Below are positions 56,011 to 64,000 of a DNA stretch of 64,000 nt, piece by piece (positions within the stretch are counted from its first letter, which is position 1; every line of letters starts with the position of its first letter). A program made the position numbers and the translations under genes. The notes beneath the pieces were generated by a model. That model did no database searches. It was given only the letters and a program-made list of their open reading frames with translations, and was not told where the DNA came from. Origin of the DNA: Hydrogenovibrio sp. 3SP14C1 (GTDB lineage Bacteria > Pseudomonadota > Gammaproteobacteria > Thiomicrospirales > Thiomicrospiraceae); contig NZ_JARTLM010000011.1 in the NCBI RefSeq assembly GCF_029625905.1, positions 1-64,000 on the forward strand, written 5' to 3'.

Positions 56011-57189
56011 ATGCCTGATCAGCACTACCGAACGGCTTATCCCAAACTCTCCAGTTTTTACTTTTTCTATTTCATGCTGTTTGGTGCCTTAATTCCTTAT
56101 ATTGGCCTTTACTACCAATCGTTAGGGTTTAATGCGATTCAAATTGGGCAGTTGATGGCGGTTTTTGTCGGCACCAAAATTGTGGCACCTAACGTTTTAG
56201 GGTGGTTGTCAGATCGCACAGGTGAAACCATTCGTTGGTTGAGATGGACGGCTTTTCTGACATTATTGTTTTCTTTTGGTTTGATCTATTATCACTCTTT
56301 TATTGGGTTATTGTTGACTGTCTTCGGGTTCAGCTTTTTCTTTCATGCTGCCTTGCCACTTTTTGAATCCTATACCTTCCGAAGCTTATCTGGTGTGAAA
56401 GAACGTTATGGACTGGTTCGATTATGGGGGTCGGTTGGTTTTATTGTGGCGGTCTTATGGGTCGGCTGGCAAATTGATGTTTTTTCCATTCAAACCTTTC
56501 CTTGGCTTTTATGCTTGTTAGCCTTGATTATCTGGTTAGCGACTTTCTGGGTTAAAGAACAAGGTCCTATGTTTAAAAAAGAATCGACCAGCTCGTTTTT
56601 AAATGTTGTGAAACAACCTTGGGTTGCTAGTTTATTGATCGTCAGTGTGCTGATTCAGTTCTCTCATGGTACTTATTACAGCTTTTACAGTATTTTCTTA
56701 TCGGATTATGGGTATAGTAAAACCACCATTTCCTGGCTTTGGGCCGTTGGTGTGATTGCAGAAATCGCGGTGTTTTTTTGGATGGTACCGCTTTTTCGGA
56801 TCTACTCGGTGAAGTTCTTGTTGATGTTGAGTTTGGCGTTGACATTATTACGCTGGGTTATGATTCCCTTGGTGCCTGAATCCTTACCATTACTTCTGTT
56901 TGCACAAACGCTCCATGCAGCCAGTTACGGGTTGTTCCATGCGGCGGCCATTTATTTGATTGATCATCACTTTCGTGGAGATAACCAAAGTAAAGGGCAG
57001 GCAATTTATGCTTCAGCCAGCCATGGTGTGGGCGGCGCTTTAGGGATGCTTATTGCCGGGTATGCATGGCACGATGGCGGCGCTTATTTAGCGTTTGGTA
57101 TCAGTGCAATTTCCATTATTCTTGCGATTATCATTGCGCAAAAATGGATTGAATCCTCTCAAAATGAAATGATTTCAAGATCAAATTAA
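56011..57189 (+). CDS. Major facilitator superfamily transporter, PPP-like group
   Basis: The 392-residue protein has 12 predicted transmembrane helices, with VGTKIVAPNVLGWLSDRTGE between helices 2 and 3 and RYGLVRLWGSVGFIVA in the middle, features of the phenylpropionate-permease-like (HcaT) group. The substrate is unknown; assignment to this group does not imply phenylpropionate. It lies between aroC and metY on the same strand. Confidence 0.85.
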   Translation: MPDQHYRTAYPKLSSFYFFYFMLFGALIPYIGLYYQSLGFNAIQIGQLMAVFVGTKIVAPNVLGWLSDRTGETIRWLRWTAFLTLLFSFGLIYYHSFIGLLLTVFGFSFFFHAALPLFESYTFRSLSGVKERYGLVRLWGSVGFIVAVLWVGWQIDVFSIQTFPWLLCLLALIIWLATFWVKEQGPMFKKESTSSFLNVVKQPWVASLLIVSVLIQFSHGTYYSFYSIFLSDYGYSKTTISWLWAVGVIAEIAVFFWMVPLFRIYSVKFLLMLSLALTLLRWVMIPLVPESLPLLLFAQTLHAASYGLFHAAAIYLIDHHFRGDNQSKGQAIYASASHGVGGALGMLIAGYAWHDGGAYLAFGISAISIILAIIIAQKWIESSQNEMISRSN

Positions 57190-57273
57190 AGTCTTTCATT
57201 TGACAGTTATTCGAAAGCATTCTAGGATTTGTTTTAATCAATTTAATACTATAAAAACACAGGAAGGATACGG

Positions 57274-58551
57274 ATGAAACTTGAATCGATTGCGTTGCAT
57301 CATGGCTATGAATCAGAAGCAACCACCAAAGCAGCGGCGGTGCCGATTTATCAAACCACATCTTATACGTTTGATAACACACAGCACGGGGCAGATTTAT
57401 TTGATCTGAAAGTACCGGGCAATATCTACAGCCGTATTATGAACCCCACCAACGATGTTTTAGAAAAAAGAATGGCTGAAATGGAAGGTGGGGTGGCCGC
57501 TTTAGCGGTAGCTTCTGGAATGTCAGCCATTACCTATGCCATTCAAACGATAGCGCAAGCTGGCGATAATATCATCAGTACTACTCAACTGTATGGTGGA
57601 ACCTACAATCTTTTTGCCCATACGTTGCCACGACAAGGGATTGAGGTTCGAATGATTCCAGCGGATGATTTTGAAGCGTTTGAAGCAGCCATTGATGAAA
57701 ACACTCGAGCCATTTTCTGTGAATCGATCGGTAATCCGGCCGGTAATGTTGTGGATGTCGCCAAACTGGCCGAGATCGGACATAAGCATGGTGTTCCACT
57801 AATGGTGGATAATACTGTCGCAACGCCTTATTTGTGCCGTCCATTTGAGTTGGGTGCGGATATTGTGATTCACTCGTTGACTAAGTTTATCGGTGGGCAT
57901 GGTACGACCATTGGCGGTATTGTGATTGATTCAGGAAAGTTTGATTGGGTGGCGAATAAAGAGCGTTTTCCAATGTTGAACGAGCCAGATCCTTCTTATC
58001 ACGGCGTGGTGTATACGCGTGATATTGGCGCGGCGGCTTTCATTGCACGTTGTCGTGTTGTTCCTTTGCGTAATACGGGGGCGGCATTGGCACCGCATAG
58101 TGCGTTTTTGTTGATGCAAGGACTGGAAACATTAGGGTTGCGGATGGAACGCCATTGCGAAAATGCCTTAAAAGTGGCAGAGTATTTACAGCAACACCCG
58201 AAAGTGTCATGGGTTAATTATGCGGCTTTACCTAATGATAAATATCATGCACTTTGTCAAAAAACCACTAAAGGGTTGGCATCCGGTATTTTGAGCTTTG
58301 GTGTAAAAGGGGGAAGAGAAGCAGGTGGTCAGTTCATTGATGCGCTTCAAATGATTCTTCGCTTGGTCAATATCGGCGATGCGAAATCTTTAGCTTGTCA
58401 CCCTGCGACCACAACCCACCGACAATTAAGTGCGGAAGAGCTTGAAAAAGCGGGCGTTTCAGAAGATTTGGTCAGACTGTCTGTTGGTATTGAACATATC
58501 GATGATATTCTGGCAGACATTGAACAAGCGTTAGATAACGTTAAGGTTTAA
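57274..58551 (+). CDS. metY: O-acetylhomoserine sulfhydrylase
   Basis: The 425-residue PLP enzyme makes homocysteine (or cysteine) from O-acetylhomoserine and sulfide. It has YQTTSYTFDNTQHGADLF, the VASGMSAITYAIQ region and the PLP lysine in DIVIHSLTKFIGGHGTTIGG. The length (about 425-430) and these motifs fit MetY rather than MetB/MetC, which are about 390. Direct use of sulfide would suit a sulfur oxidiser. ATG start with AGGAAGGA upstream. Confidence 0.93.
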   Translation: MKLESIALHHGYESEATTKAAAVPIYQTTSYTFDNTQHGADLFDLKVPGNIYSRIMNPTNDVLEKRMAEMEGGVAALAVASGMSAITYAIQTIAQAGDNIISTTQLYGGTYNLFAHTLPRQGIEVRMIPADDFEAFEAAIDENTRAIFCESIGNPAGNVVDVAKLAEIGHKHGVPLMVDNTVATPYLCRPFELGADIVIHSLTKFIGGHGTTIGGIVIDSGKFDWVANKERFPMLNEPDPSYHGVVYTRDIGAAAFIARCRVVPLRNTGAALAPHSAFLLMQGLETLGLRMERHCENALKVAEYLQQHPKVSWVNYAALPNDKYHALCQKTTKGLASGILSFGVKGGREAGGQFIDALQMILRLVNIGDAKSLACHPATTTHRQLSAEELEKAGVSEDLVRLSVGIEHIDDILADIEQALDNVKV

Positions 58552-58599
58552 ATTTTAACCCTATTGTGATTGATCTCATTAAACTTAATAGGAGAGTAT

Positions 58600-58995
58600 A
58601 TGCGTTTTTTACATACGATGTTACGCGTGGGTGACTTACAGAAGTCGATTGATTTTTATGCCAACGTTCTTGGAATGAAGTTATTGCGTCAAAAAGAGTA
58701 CCCAAAAGGGGAGTTTACCTTGGCTTTTTTAGGCTACGGCAGTGAAGAAGATCATACCGTGTTAGAGTTAACTTATAACTGGGGTGTCAGCTCTTATGAT
58801 TTAGGAGACGGCTATGGTCATATCGCCATTGAAGTAGCGGATGTTTATGACGCCGCGGAAGCGGTGAAAAAAGCAGGCGGAAAAATTATCCGTGAAGCAG
58901 GGCCGATGAATGCCGGGAGCACTATTATTGCTTTTGCAGAAGACCCTGATGGGTACCAGATCGAGTTCATTGGTGCAAACCATTCACGTGCGTAA
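58600..58995 (+). CDS. gloA: Lactoylglutathione lyase (glyoxalase I)
   Basis: The 131-residue enzyme isomerises the methylglyoxal-glutathione adduct. It shows [18 protein letters not shown] at the N-terminus, metal ligands His, Glu, His and Glu in [22 protein letters not shown] and QIEFI, and the glyoxalase I fold. The ATG at 58600 with AGGAGAG upstream matches the E. coli start; the frame could extend ten residues further without support. Confidence 0.95.
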   Translation: MRFLHTMLRVGDLQKSIDFYANVLGMKLLRQKEYPKGEFTLAFLGYGSEEDHTVLELTYNWGVSSYDLGDGYGHIAIEVADVYDAAEAVKKAGGKIIREAGPMNAGSTIIAFAEDPDGYQIEFIGANHSRA

Positions 58996-59022
58996 ACGAC
59001 CTTGAAATAGAAGGAATCGATC

Positions 59023-59472
59023 ATGCTGGAGCTATTTTCTTCTGAAGTGAGTTCGGTCAATACGGTGTCTCATCTGATTCAACTGTCCGTGGCTCCGGTT
59101 TTCCTTTTAGCCGGGGTAGGAAGTTTGTTGGGGGTGTTGGTCAGCCGGCTTTCTCGAATTGTTGAAAAATCTGAAAGACTCAATGGGTTATTGTTGACCG
59201 AGAAAACGGAGAACCCAATTGATAAGCGCTCGAGCGATATCAGGCTGCAAAGACAAGCATTGGAAAAACGCCGGCATCTGTTAAACCAAGCGATTTTAGC
59301 CTGCACCATGACAGGGCTGTTTGTGGCGTTGGTGATTATGATCATGTTTTTAAGCGCTTTCTTTGCCTTTAATGGCTCTCTGGCAATCGCCGTTTTGTTT
59401 ATCGTCGCGATGGGGGCTTTGATTATCGGCTTGTTATTGTTTTTAAGAGAGATTTATTTCGCTTCTCATTAA
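59023..59472 (+). CDS. DUF2721 membrane protein
   Basis: The 149-residue protein has three predicted transmembrane helices (about 20-40, 90-112 and 118-142) around a charged helix with RQALEKRRHLLNQAI, the pattern of DUF2721. Function is unknown. It lies between gloA and ppnP on the same strand with short gaps. Confidence 0.8.
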   Translation: MLELFSSEVSSVNTVSHLIQLSVAPVFLLAGVGSLLGVLVSRLSRIVEKSERLNGLLLTEKTENPIDKRSSDIRLQRQALEKRRHLLNQAILACTMTGLFVALVIMIMFLSAFFAFNGSLAIAVLFIVAMGALIIGLLLFLREIYFASH

Positions 59473-59553
59473 CCTGAATGAATTTAAAGCATATTTTTGT
59501 CAATGCTTTCCGCTATAATGGCGCGCGTTTTTAATTGGTTTGATGAAGGAAAA

Positions 59554-59871
59554 ATGATGTCTCAATTTGAAAATGTGACGGTCGTTAAAGCAGCGAACGT
59601 TTACTATGATGGAAAAGTCAGCAGTCGCACGGTGTTATTTGCAGATGGCTCTAAAAAAACATTGGGTTTATTGTTACCTGGTGAGTATGAGTTTGGTACA
59701 GAAGCGGCAGAAATTATGGAAATGTTGGCGGGTGACGTTGAAGTCTTGCTTCCGGGTGAAACAGCATGGCAGTCCATTTCTGCGGGCGAGTCTTTTAATG
59801 TGCCTGCAAACTCAAAGTTTGGTATTAAAGTACATACCGTTGCAGATTACAGCTGCTCTTATATAGATTAA
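59554..59871 (+). CDS. ppnP: Pyrimidine/purine nucleoside phosphorylase PpnP
   Basis: The product of about 105 residues is a single cupin-fold domain ([39 protein letters not shown]) of the PpnP/DUF1255 family, which cleaves nucleosides with phosphate. Two adjacent ATGs (59554, 59557) follow GAAGGA; a longer frame from 59497 crosses a probable TATAAT at 59514-59519 and is rejected. A palindromic terminator follows. Confidence 0.92.
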   Translation: MMSQFENVTVVKAANVYYDGKVSSRTVLFADGSKKTLGLLLPGEYEFGTEAAEIMEMLAGDVEVLLPGETAWQSISAGESFNVPANSKFGIKVHTVADYSCSYID

Positions 59872-59890
59872 TCTGATTTAATTTATCGAC

Positions 59891-59918
59891 TAAAAATGGC
59901 CAGGCCTGGTCATTTTTA
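59891..59918. terminator. Palindromic terminator with CCAGGCCTGG core
   Basis: TAAAAATGGCCAGG pairs with CCTGGTCATTTTTA, core 59900-59909, in the convergent gap between ppnP and the 47-residue gene. Confidence 0.9.
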
Positions 59919-59952
59919 GCTTACTTCAACGTGTTTGACTGAAGTCCTCCAT

Positions 59953-60096
59953 TCAAGGCGTTTCTTTTTTTGATGAACCTTTCTCTTTTTCTTTTTTTCG
60001 TTTGAGCAGTTTAAAATAAAAATGTAATCCGAAATGAACCAAAATCAGTAAGCCAAAAACGGCAATCATGATTTCGCCGATATGGTTAATCCACAT
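59953..60096 (-). CDS. 47-residue single-helix membrane peptide
   Basis: An ATG at 60096 with AAAGGAAA upstream starts a 47-codon frame on the minus strand encoding one transmembrane helix (IGEIMIAVFGLLILVHFGL, about 6-24) and a strongly basic, Lys/Glu-rich tail (LLKRKKEKEKG) that probably faces the cytoplasm. It is divergent from the SulP gene and convergent with ppnP. No family is recognised; the ribosome site and topology favour a real gene. Confidence 0.6.
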   Translation of the reverse strand: MWINHIGEIMIAVFGLLILVHFGLHFYFKLLKRKKEKEKGSSKKETP

Positions 60097-60217
60097 ATTT
60101 TTCCTTTAAATTTATTGAGTTAGTGTTTTTTTAGTATCTTTGTTGTATTGATTAATACCTTAATTTTACGCTTTTTTTGGTAAAATTTGCGCGGTCTTAA
60201 TTAAGAAAGGATTTCAA

Positions 60218-61795
60218 ATGAATCAAGCCTCCCCCAACGCTTTTGATTGGCGTAAATATAAAGCAGATACATTATCTGGTATTACGGTGTCATTAGCTCT
60301 TGTCCCAGAAGCAGTGGCGTTTGCCTTTGTTGCTGGAGTTCACCCGTTAGTTGGGCTTTATGCTGCCATTATTGTTGGTTTTATCACCGCTGTTTTTGGT
60401 GGGCGTCCAGGTATGATTTCTGCTGCTGCTGGTTCATTAGCCGTGGTTATGATGCATTTGGTGATGGAGCATGGTGCTTCGTATCTATTTGCTGCGGTCA
60501 TAATGATGGGAGTGTTTCAGATATTTATTGGTTGGATGAAATGGGGACGGTTTATCCGAATGGTGCCCAGTCCGGTTATGTTAGGGTTTGTTAACGGGCT
60601 GGCTTTGGTCATTTTAATGGCGCAGTTTACCCAGTTTAAAGACCCAACAGGCGCTTGGTTAAGTGGCGATGCCTTAATGATTATGGTTGGGATTATCATT
60701 GCGACCATGGCAATTATTTATTTATTGCCGCGCTTAACAAAAGCCGTGCCTTCCGCGTTAGCAGCCATTGTCCTCGTGACGCTTGCAGTAATCTTTTTTG
60801 ATATGAATGCTGTGACAGTAGGGGATAAAGCTTCCGTTTCAGGAACGTTAGAATCCTTGGTGTTTGGTGATGGAAATGAAGGTGGTTTCCAAGGTCTGAG
60901 TTGGTTTACGGCACTACCGGAAGGGTTTTTCAGTTTGGAAACACTTTGGGTGATTTTACCTTATGCCATTATTTTAACCATTATCGGGTCTGTTGAATCA
61001 TTGTTGACTATGACCTTGATTGATGACATCACTGAAACACGTGGTCAAGGTAACCGTGAGTGTATCGCATTAGGTGCAGCAAACTGTACTGCGGGTACTT
61101 TTGGTACCATGGGGGGCTGTGCATTGATTGGTCAGTCAATGATTAATGTGAGTTCGGGAGGAACAGGCCGCTTGTCTGGTATTTCGGCCGCACTCGGGTT
61201 ATTAGTAATTGTATTGATTGCCTCTTCTTGGATTGAGATGGTTCCGATTGGCGCATTGGTTGGTTTGATGTTCTTTGTGGTGATTGCGACGTTTAACTGG
61301 TCGAGTTGGAATATCATGCGCGGGATGTCGAAAATGGACACGTTTGTCATGGTGTTGGTAACGGTTTTGACCGTTATTTTCGATTTAGCGATTGCCGTTA
61401 TTGCAGGGGTGGTTGTATCCGCACTGGTATTTGCCTGGCAACATGCACAGAAAGTCATGGTGGAAACCGAAGAGCTAGAAATTGACGGTAAGCAAGGTAA
61501 GATTTATCGTGTCAATGGCCCTTTGTTCTTTGCGTCATCTCAAAACTTTATTGAAATGTTTCGCCCTAAACACGATCCGGAATGTGTTCAGATTGATTTC
61601 CAACGTTCGCGTGTTTATGACCATACCGGAGTGGAAGCGATTAACAATGTGACCCAAAAATATAAAGCGGAAGGCAAAAAAATAGTGTTAAAACACTTGA
61701 GCCCAGAGTGTCAGGCATTACTAAAAGATGCCGAAAACTTAGTAGAAGTGAATGTGTCGGAAGATCCACACTATCACGTATCTCTCGGGAAATAA
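60218..61795 (+). CDS. SulP-family inorganic anion transporter
   Basis: The 525-residue transporter has an 11-14 helix SulP membrane domain (VSLALVPEAVAFAFVAGVHPLVG; GGRPGMISAAAGSLAVVM; GFVNGLALVILMAQF) and a C-terminal STAS domain (QIDFQRSRVYDHTGVEAINNV). SulP members carry sulfate or bicarbonate. In Hydrogenovibrio and relatives SulP proteins are associated with dissolved inorganic carbon uptake, and a carbonic anhydrase lies 14 kb away, so bicarbonate is the favoured guess; sulfate remains possible. Confidence 0.9.
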   Translation: MNQASPNAFDWRKYKADTLSGITVSLALVPEAVAFAFVAGVHPLVGLYAAIIVGFITAVFGGRPGMISAAAGSLAVVMMHLVMEHGASYLFAAVIMMGVFQIFIGWMKWGRFIRMVPSPVMLGFVNGLALVILMAQFTQFKDPTGAWLSGDALMIMVGIIIATMAIIYLLPRLTKAVPSALAAIVLVTLAVIFFDMNAVTVGDKASVSGTLESLVFGDGNEGGFQGLSWFTALPEGFFSLETLWVILPYAIILTIIGSVESLLTMTLIDDITETRGQGNRECIALGAANCTAGTFGTMGGCALIGQSMINVSSGGTGRLSGISAALGLLVIVLIASSWIEMVPIGALVGLMFFVVIATFNWSSWNIMRGMSKMDTFVMVLVTVLTVIFDLAIAVIAGVVVSALVFAWQHAQKVMVETEELEIDGKQGKIYRVNGPLFFASSQNFIEMFRPKHDPECVQIDFQRSRVYDHTGVEAINNVTQKYKAEGKKIVLKHLSPECQALLKDAENLVEVNVSEDPHYHVSLGK

Positions 61796-61840
61796 GTTTT
61801 CTGCCTAACGTTGATTGACTTGATCAACGGGATTAATACA

Positions 61841-61875
61841 AAACCTCGCCAGGATTACCTGAGCGAGGTTTTTTT
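61841..61875 (+). terminator. Terminator of the SulP gene
   Basis: AAACCTCGC and GCGAGGTTT form a 9-base stem with a T-run, 45 bases past the stop. It lacks the CCAGGCCTGG core. Confidence 0.9.
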
Positions 61876-62002
61876 ATGTCTGATAAGTTGGTGTATGAGA
61901 AAAGTAGATAGAAAGGAAAGGGAGCATAAAAGCATATTGAGTTAACGTTCGGTGTTCATGAGTACTGTTACGATGGATGATTTACGACAGGTGAACAGGA
62001 TA

Positions 62003-62057
62003 TAAAAAAAGCCCTAGAAAAATGACCAGGCCTGGTCGTTTCTAGAGCTTATTTTTT
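62003..62057. terminator. Extended palindromic terminator with CCAGGCCTGG core
   Basis: An outer stem (AGCCCTAGA with TCTAGAGCT) carries the apex palindrome ATGACCAGGCCTGGTCGT, core 62026-62035, with long A- and T-runs on both sides. It separates the SulP gene from the convergent RND gene, 17 bases from its stop. Confidence 0.9.
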
Positions 62058-62073
62058 TGATTTTTCAGTGATG

Positions 62074-64000
62074 TTATGTGGTCTGGGGTTTCATCTTTTT
62101 AATAAACCACTGCTCAACAATCACGAAGAACATCGGCACAAAGAAGATTCCCAATGCGGTGGCACTGATCATCCCTCCTAACACACCGGTTCCGATAGCA
62201 TTGTGCGCTCCTGAACCTGCTCCGGAGCTTAGCGCAAGTGGCAAGACACCGAACCCAAAGGCCAAAGAGGTCATTAGGATTGGGCGTAAACGCATTCTGG
62301 CGGCACGAATGCTTGCTTCAACGACATCCATACCATCATCTACCAATTCTTTAGAGAATTCGACGATTAAGATGGCATTTTTGGTGGCCAAGCCGACAAT
62401 GGTGAGCAGGCCAACCTGGAAGTAAATGTCACTTGGCTTTCCTGTTAAGAAGGCTGCGATTAAGGTTCCAAGGATCCCTAGTGGCACAATCAACATGACT
62501 GAAATCGGTAAGCTCCAGCTTTCATACAAGGCCGCCAATGCCAGGAAAACAACCAGTATGGAGAGGATATACAGTAAGTATGCCTTGTCGCCAGCGGCTT
62601 TTTCTTCATAAGACAAGCCGGTCCATTCAATACTGGCACCTTTAGGGAGTTTTTTGCTTAAGGCTTCAATGGTGTCCATTGCTTGACCAGAGCTCACCGA
62701 AGGCGGTGACATTCCCAGAACCTCAAGTGCTGGTTGCCCATTGTAACGTTCCAGCTTAGGTGATTCCTTTGTCCAATAAGTGTTGATAAACGAAGATGCC
62801 GGAATCATTTCACCGTCTTGATTTCGTACATACCAGTCATTGAAATTTTCCGGTGTTGAGCGATAATCGGCTTCAGATTGAACGTAAATCTTTTTCACTT
62901 TGCCTTGCTTGATGAAGTCATCGACATAGGCACTTCCCCAAGCAATTGAAAGGGATTGGTTAATGTCAGCAACGGACAGACCGAGCGCTTCTGCCTTTTG
63001 TTTATTAACCGTTACACCCAACACAGGAGCCGGTTCTTGGCCATTAGGACGCACAGCTATTAAGTTTGGGTTTTGGCTAGCCATGCCCAGTAACTGATTC
63101 CGTGCGTTATAGAGCTGCTCACGCCCCATACCAATATTATCTTTGACATATAAGTCGAACCCGCTGGCATTCCCAAGTTCTAAAACAGCAGGGGGGCCGA
63201 AGGCAAAAACCATTGCTTCTTTGATTTGGCTAAAGGCACCCATGGCGCGGCCAATAATTGCTTGCACCCCTTGACTAGGTTCGGTTCTTTCCGACCAGTC
63301 TTTGAGTCGAACAAAGGCGATTGCGGTATTTTGACCGGTACCTGAGAAGTTGAAGCCCAATACCGTGAATAACCCTTCGATATTGTCTTTTTCTGTATTC
63401 AGAAAATGGTTTTCCAGTTTTTTCACGACAGCCAATGTTTCTTCACGTGTGGCCCCTGACGGCATCATGACTTGACTGAACATAAAACCTTGGTCTTCGT
63501 TTGGCAAGAAACCTGCCGGTGTTTTGTGATACAAAAAACCAACCGCTGCCACAATGGCGATATAAAGACCAAAGAAAGCAAATCGGTGCTTGATGATGCT
63601 TCTCACGCTCTTGCCATATCCATTGGACGCTCGGTCAAAATTACGGTTGAACCAGCCGAAAAAGCCTTTTGATTCCGCTTCTTTGTCCACAGGTTTTAGA
63701 ATGGTTGCACATAAGGCAGGCGTCAAAATAAACGCCGCCATTACCGAAAGCACCATGGCTGAAACAATGGTGACCGCAAATTGTTGGTAAATGACACCGG
63801 CAGATCCAGGGAAGAAAGCCATCGGTAAGAAAACCGCACTGAGGACTAACCCAATCCCGATTAATGCACCGGAAATTTGATTCATGGAACGACGTGTCGC
63901 TTCTTTGGCAGGCAAGTTTTCTTCATGCATGACCCGTTCGACGTTTTCGACCACCACGATGGCATCATCGACCAGTAGCCCGATGGCGAGTACCATGGCG
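62074..64000 (-). CDS. RND efflux transporter permease, C-terminal part
   Basis: At least 642 residues of an AcrB/MexB-type hydrophobe-amphiphile efflux pump; the N-terminal part lies beyond the window edge. The fragment begins in transmembrane helix 4, whose Asp-Asp proton-relay pair is visible (GLLVDDAIVVVENVER), followed by the second porter/docking loop and helices 7-12. It exports drugs or other hydrophobic compounds using the proton-motive force together with a membrane fusion protein not seen here. It ends before a palindromic terminator. Confidence 0.92.
   Translation of the reverse strand, partial: AMVLAIGLLVDDAIVVVENVERVMHEENLPAKEATRRSMNQISGALIGIGLVLSAVFLPMAFFPGSAGVIYQQFAVTIVSAMVLSVMAAFILTPALCATILKPVDKEAESKGFFGWFNRNFDRASNGYGKSVRSIIKHRFAFFGLYIAIVAAVGFLYHKTPAGFLPNEDQGFMFSQVMMPSGATREETLAVVKKLENHFLNTEKDNIEGLFTVLGFNFSGTGQNTAIAFVRLKDWSERTEPSQGVQAIIGRAMGAFSQIKEAMVFAFGPPAVLELGNASGFDLYVKDNIGMGREQLYNARNQLLGMASQNPNLIAVRPNGQEPAPVLGVTVNKQKAEALGLSVADINQSLSIAWGSAYVDDFIKQGKVKKIYVQSEADYRSTPENFNDWYVRNQDGEMIPASSFINTYWTKESPKLERYNGQPALEVLGMSPPSVSSGQAMDTIEALSKKLPKGASIEWTGLSYEEKAAGDKAYLLYILSILVVFLALAALYESWSLPISVMLIVPLGILGTLIAAFLTGKPSDIYFQVGLLTIVGLATKNAILIVEFSKELVDDGMDVVEASIRAARMRLRPILMTSLAFGFGVLPLALSSGAGSGAHNAIGTGVLGGMISATALGIFFVPMFFVIVEQWFIKKMKPQTT

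Noticed and set aside
1867..62057. The repeated palindromes as a CRISPR array or mobile repeat
   Set aside because: Copies are kilobases apart, flanks differ, and no spacers, cas genes or target-site duplications are seen.

Overview
The window looks like chromosome of a sulfur-oxidising, autotrophic gammaproteobacterium of the Hydrogenovibrio/Thiomicrospira/Thiomicrorhabdus group. The evidence is a stand-alone soxB with no other sox genes beside it, a secreted alpha-carbonic anhydrase, a SulP anion transporter of the kind linked to bicarbonate uptake in this group, a PPi-type phosphofructokinase, and gammaproteobacterial gene orders such as zapA-6S RNA-ygfA and ygfB-pepP-ubiH-ubiI. Genus assignment is an inference from gene content. 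No prophage, insertion sequence, CRISPR array, tRNA or rRNA was found. The region is mostly housekeeping genes with moderate to low GC.

Layout. 0-10 kb (minus strand): HupE-like and His-rich membrane/periplasmic proteins, DUF3147, a multicopper oxidase with a small SHOCT protein, the motA-motB stator pair, a DUF481 outer-membrane protein, mscS, a PPi-type phosphofructokinase and rnd. 10-13 kb: mpl, a GGDEF-derived protein with a lost signature motif, a 27-residue membrane peptide, then a second SHOCT paralogue. 13-20 kb (minus): epmC, hemL, a TlpA-like thioredoxin, rpiA, and a copper acquisition set (OprC-like TonB receptor, SCO1, PCuAC, and a Met/His-tailed secreted protein). 20-30 kb: ilvA, ygfA, 6S RNA, zapA, ygfB-pepP-ubiH-ubiI-potassium channel, a LysR regulator. 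30-43 kb: PIN-PhoH ATPase, bcp, dapA-bamC, purL, soxB, and lon with a readable sigma-32 promoter. 43-54 kb: mogA, prmB, alpha-carbonic anhydrase, a DUF748 protein, an ovoA-ovoB pair for ovothiol synthesis, tas-like aldo/keto reductase. 54-64 kb: thioesterase, aroC, MFS transporter, metY, gloA, DUF2721, ppnP, a 47-residue membrane peptide, the SulP transporter, and the C-terminal part of an RND efflux pump cut by the window edge.

The strongest unexplained signal is a dispersed palindrome. The 10-mer CCAGGCCTGG occurs ten times exactly and twice as CCAGGTCTGG. Ten of these twelve copies sit between genes, flanked by an A-tract and a T-tract so that each forms a two-way terminator hairpin. Six of the seven convergent gene junctions carry one; the seventh has a 6-base gap with no room for it. 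Two more copies lie inside pepP and purL in the same codon phase. The pattern resembles terminators built from DNA-uptake or other protein-recognised words, but function is not shown here.

The genes hang together as a chemolithoautotroph's core: thiosulfate oxidation (soxB), inorganic carbon handling (carbonic anhydrase, SulP), Calvin-cycle and sugar phosphate enzymes (rpiA, pfp), ubiquinone synthesis, copper supply to respiratory oxidases (OprC, SCO1, PCuAC), and thiol/oxidant defence (ovothiol, bcp).
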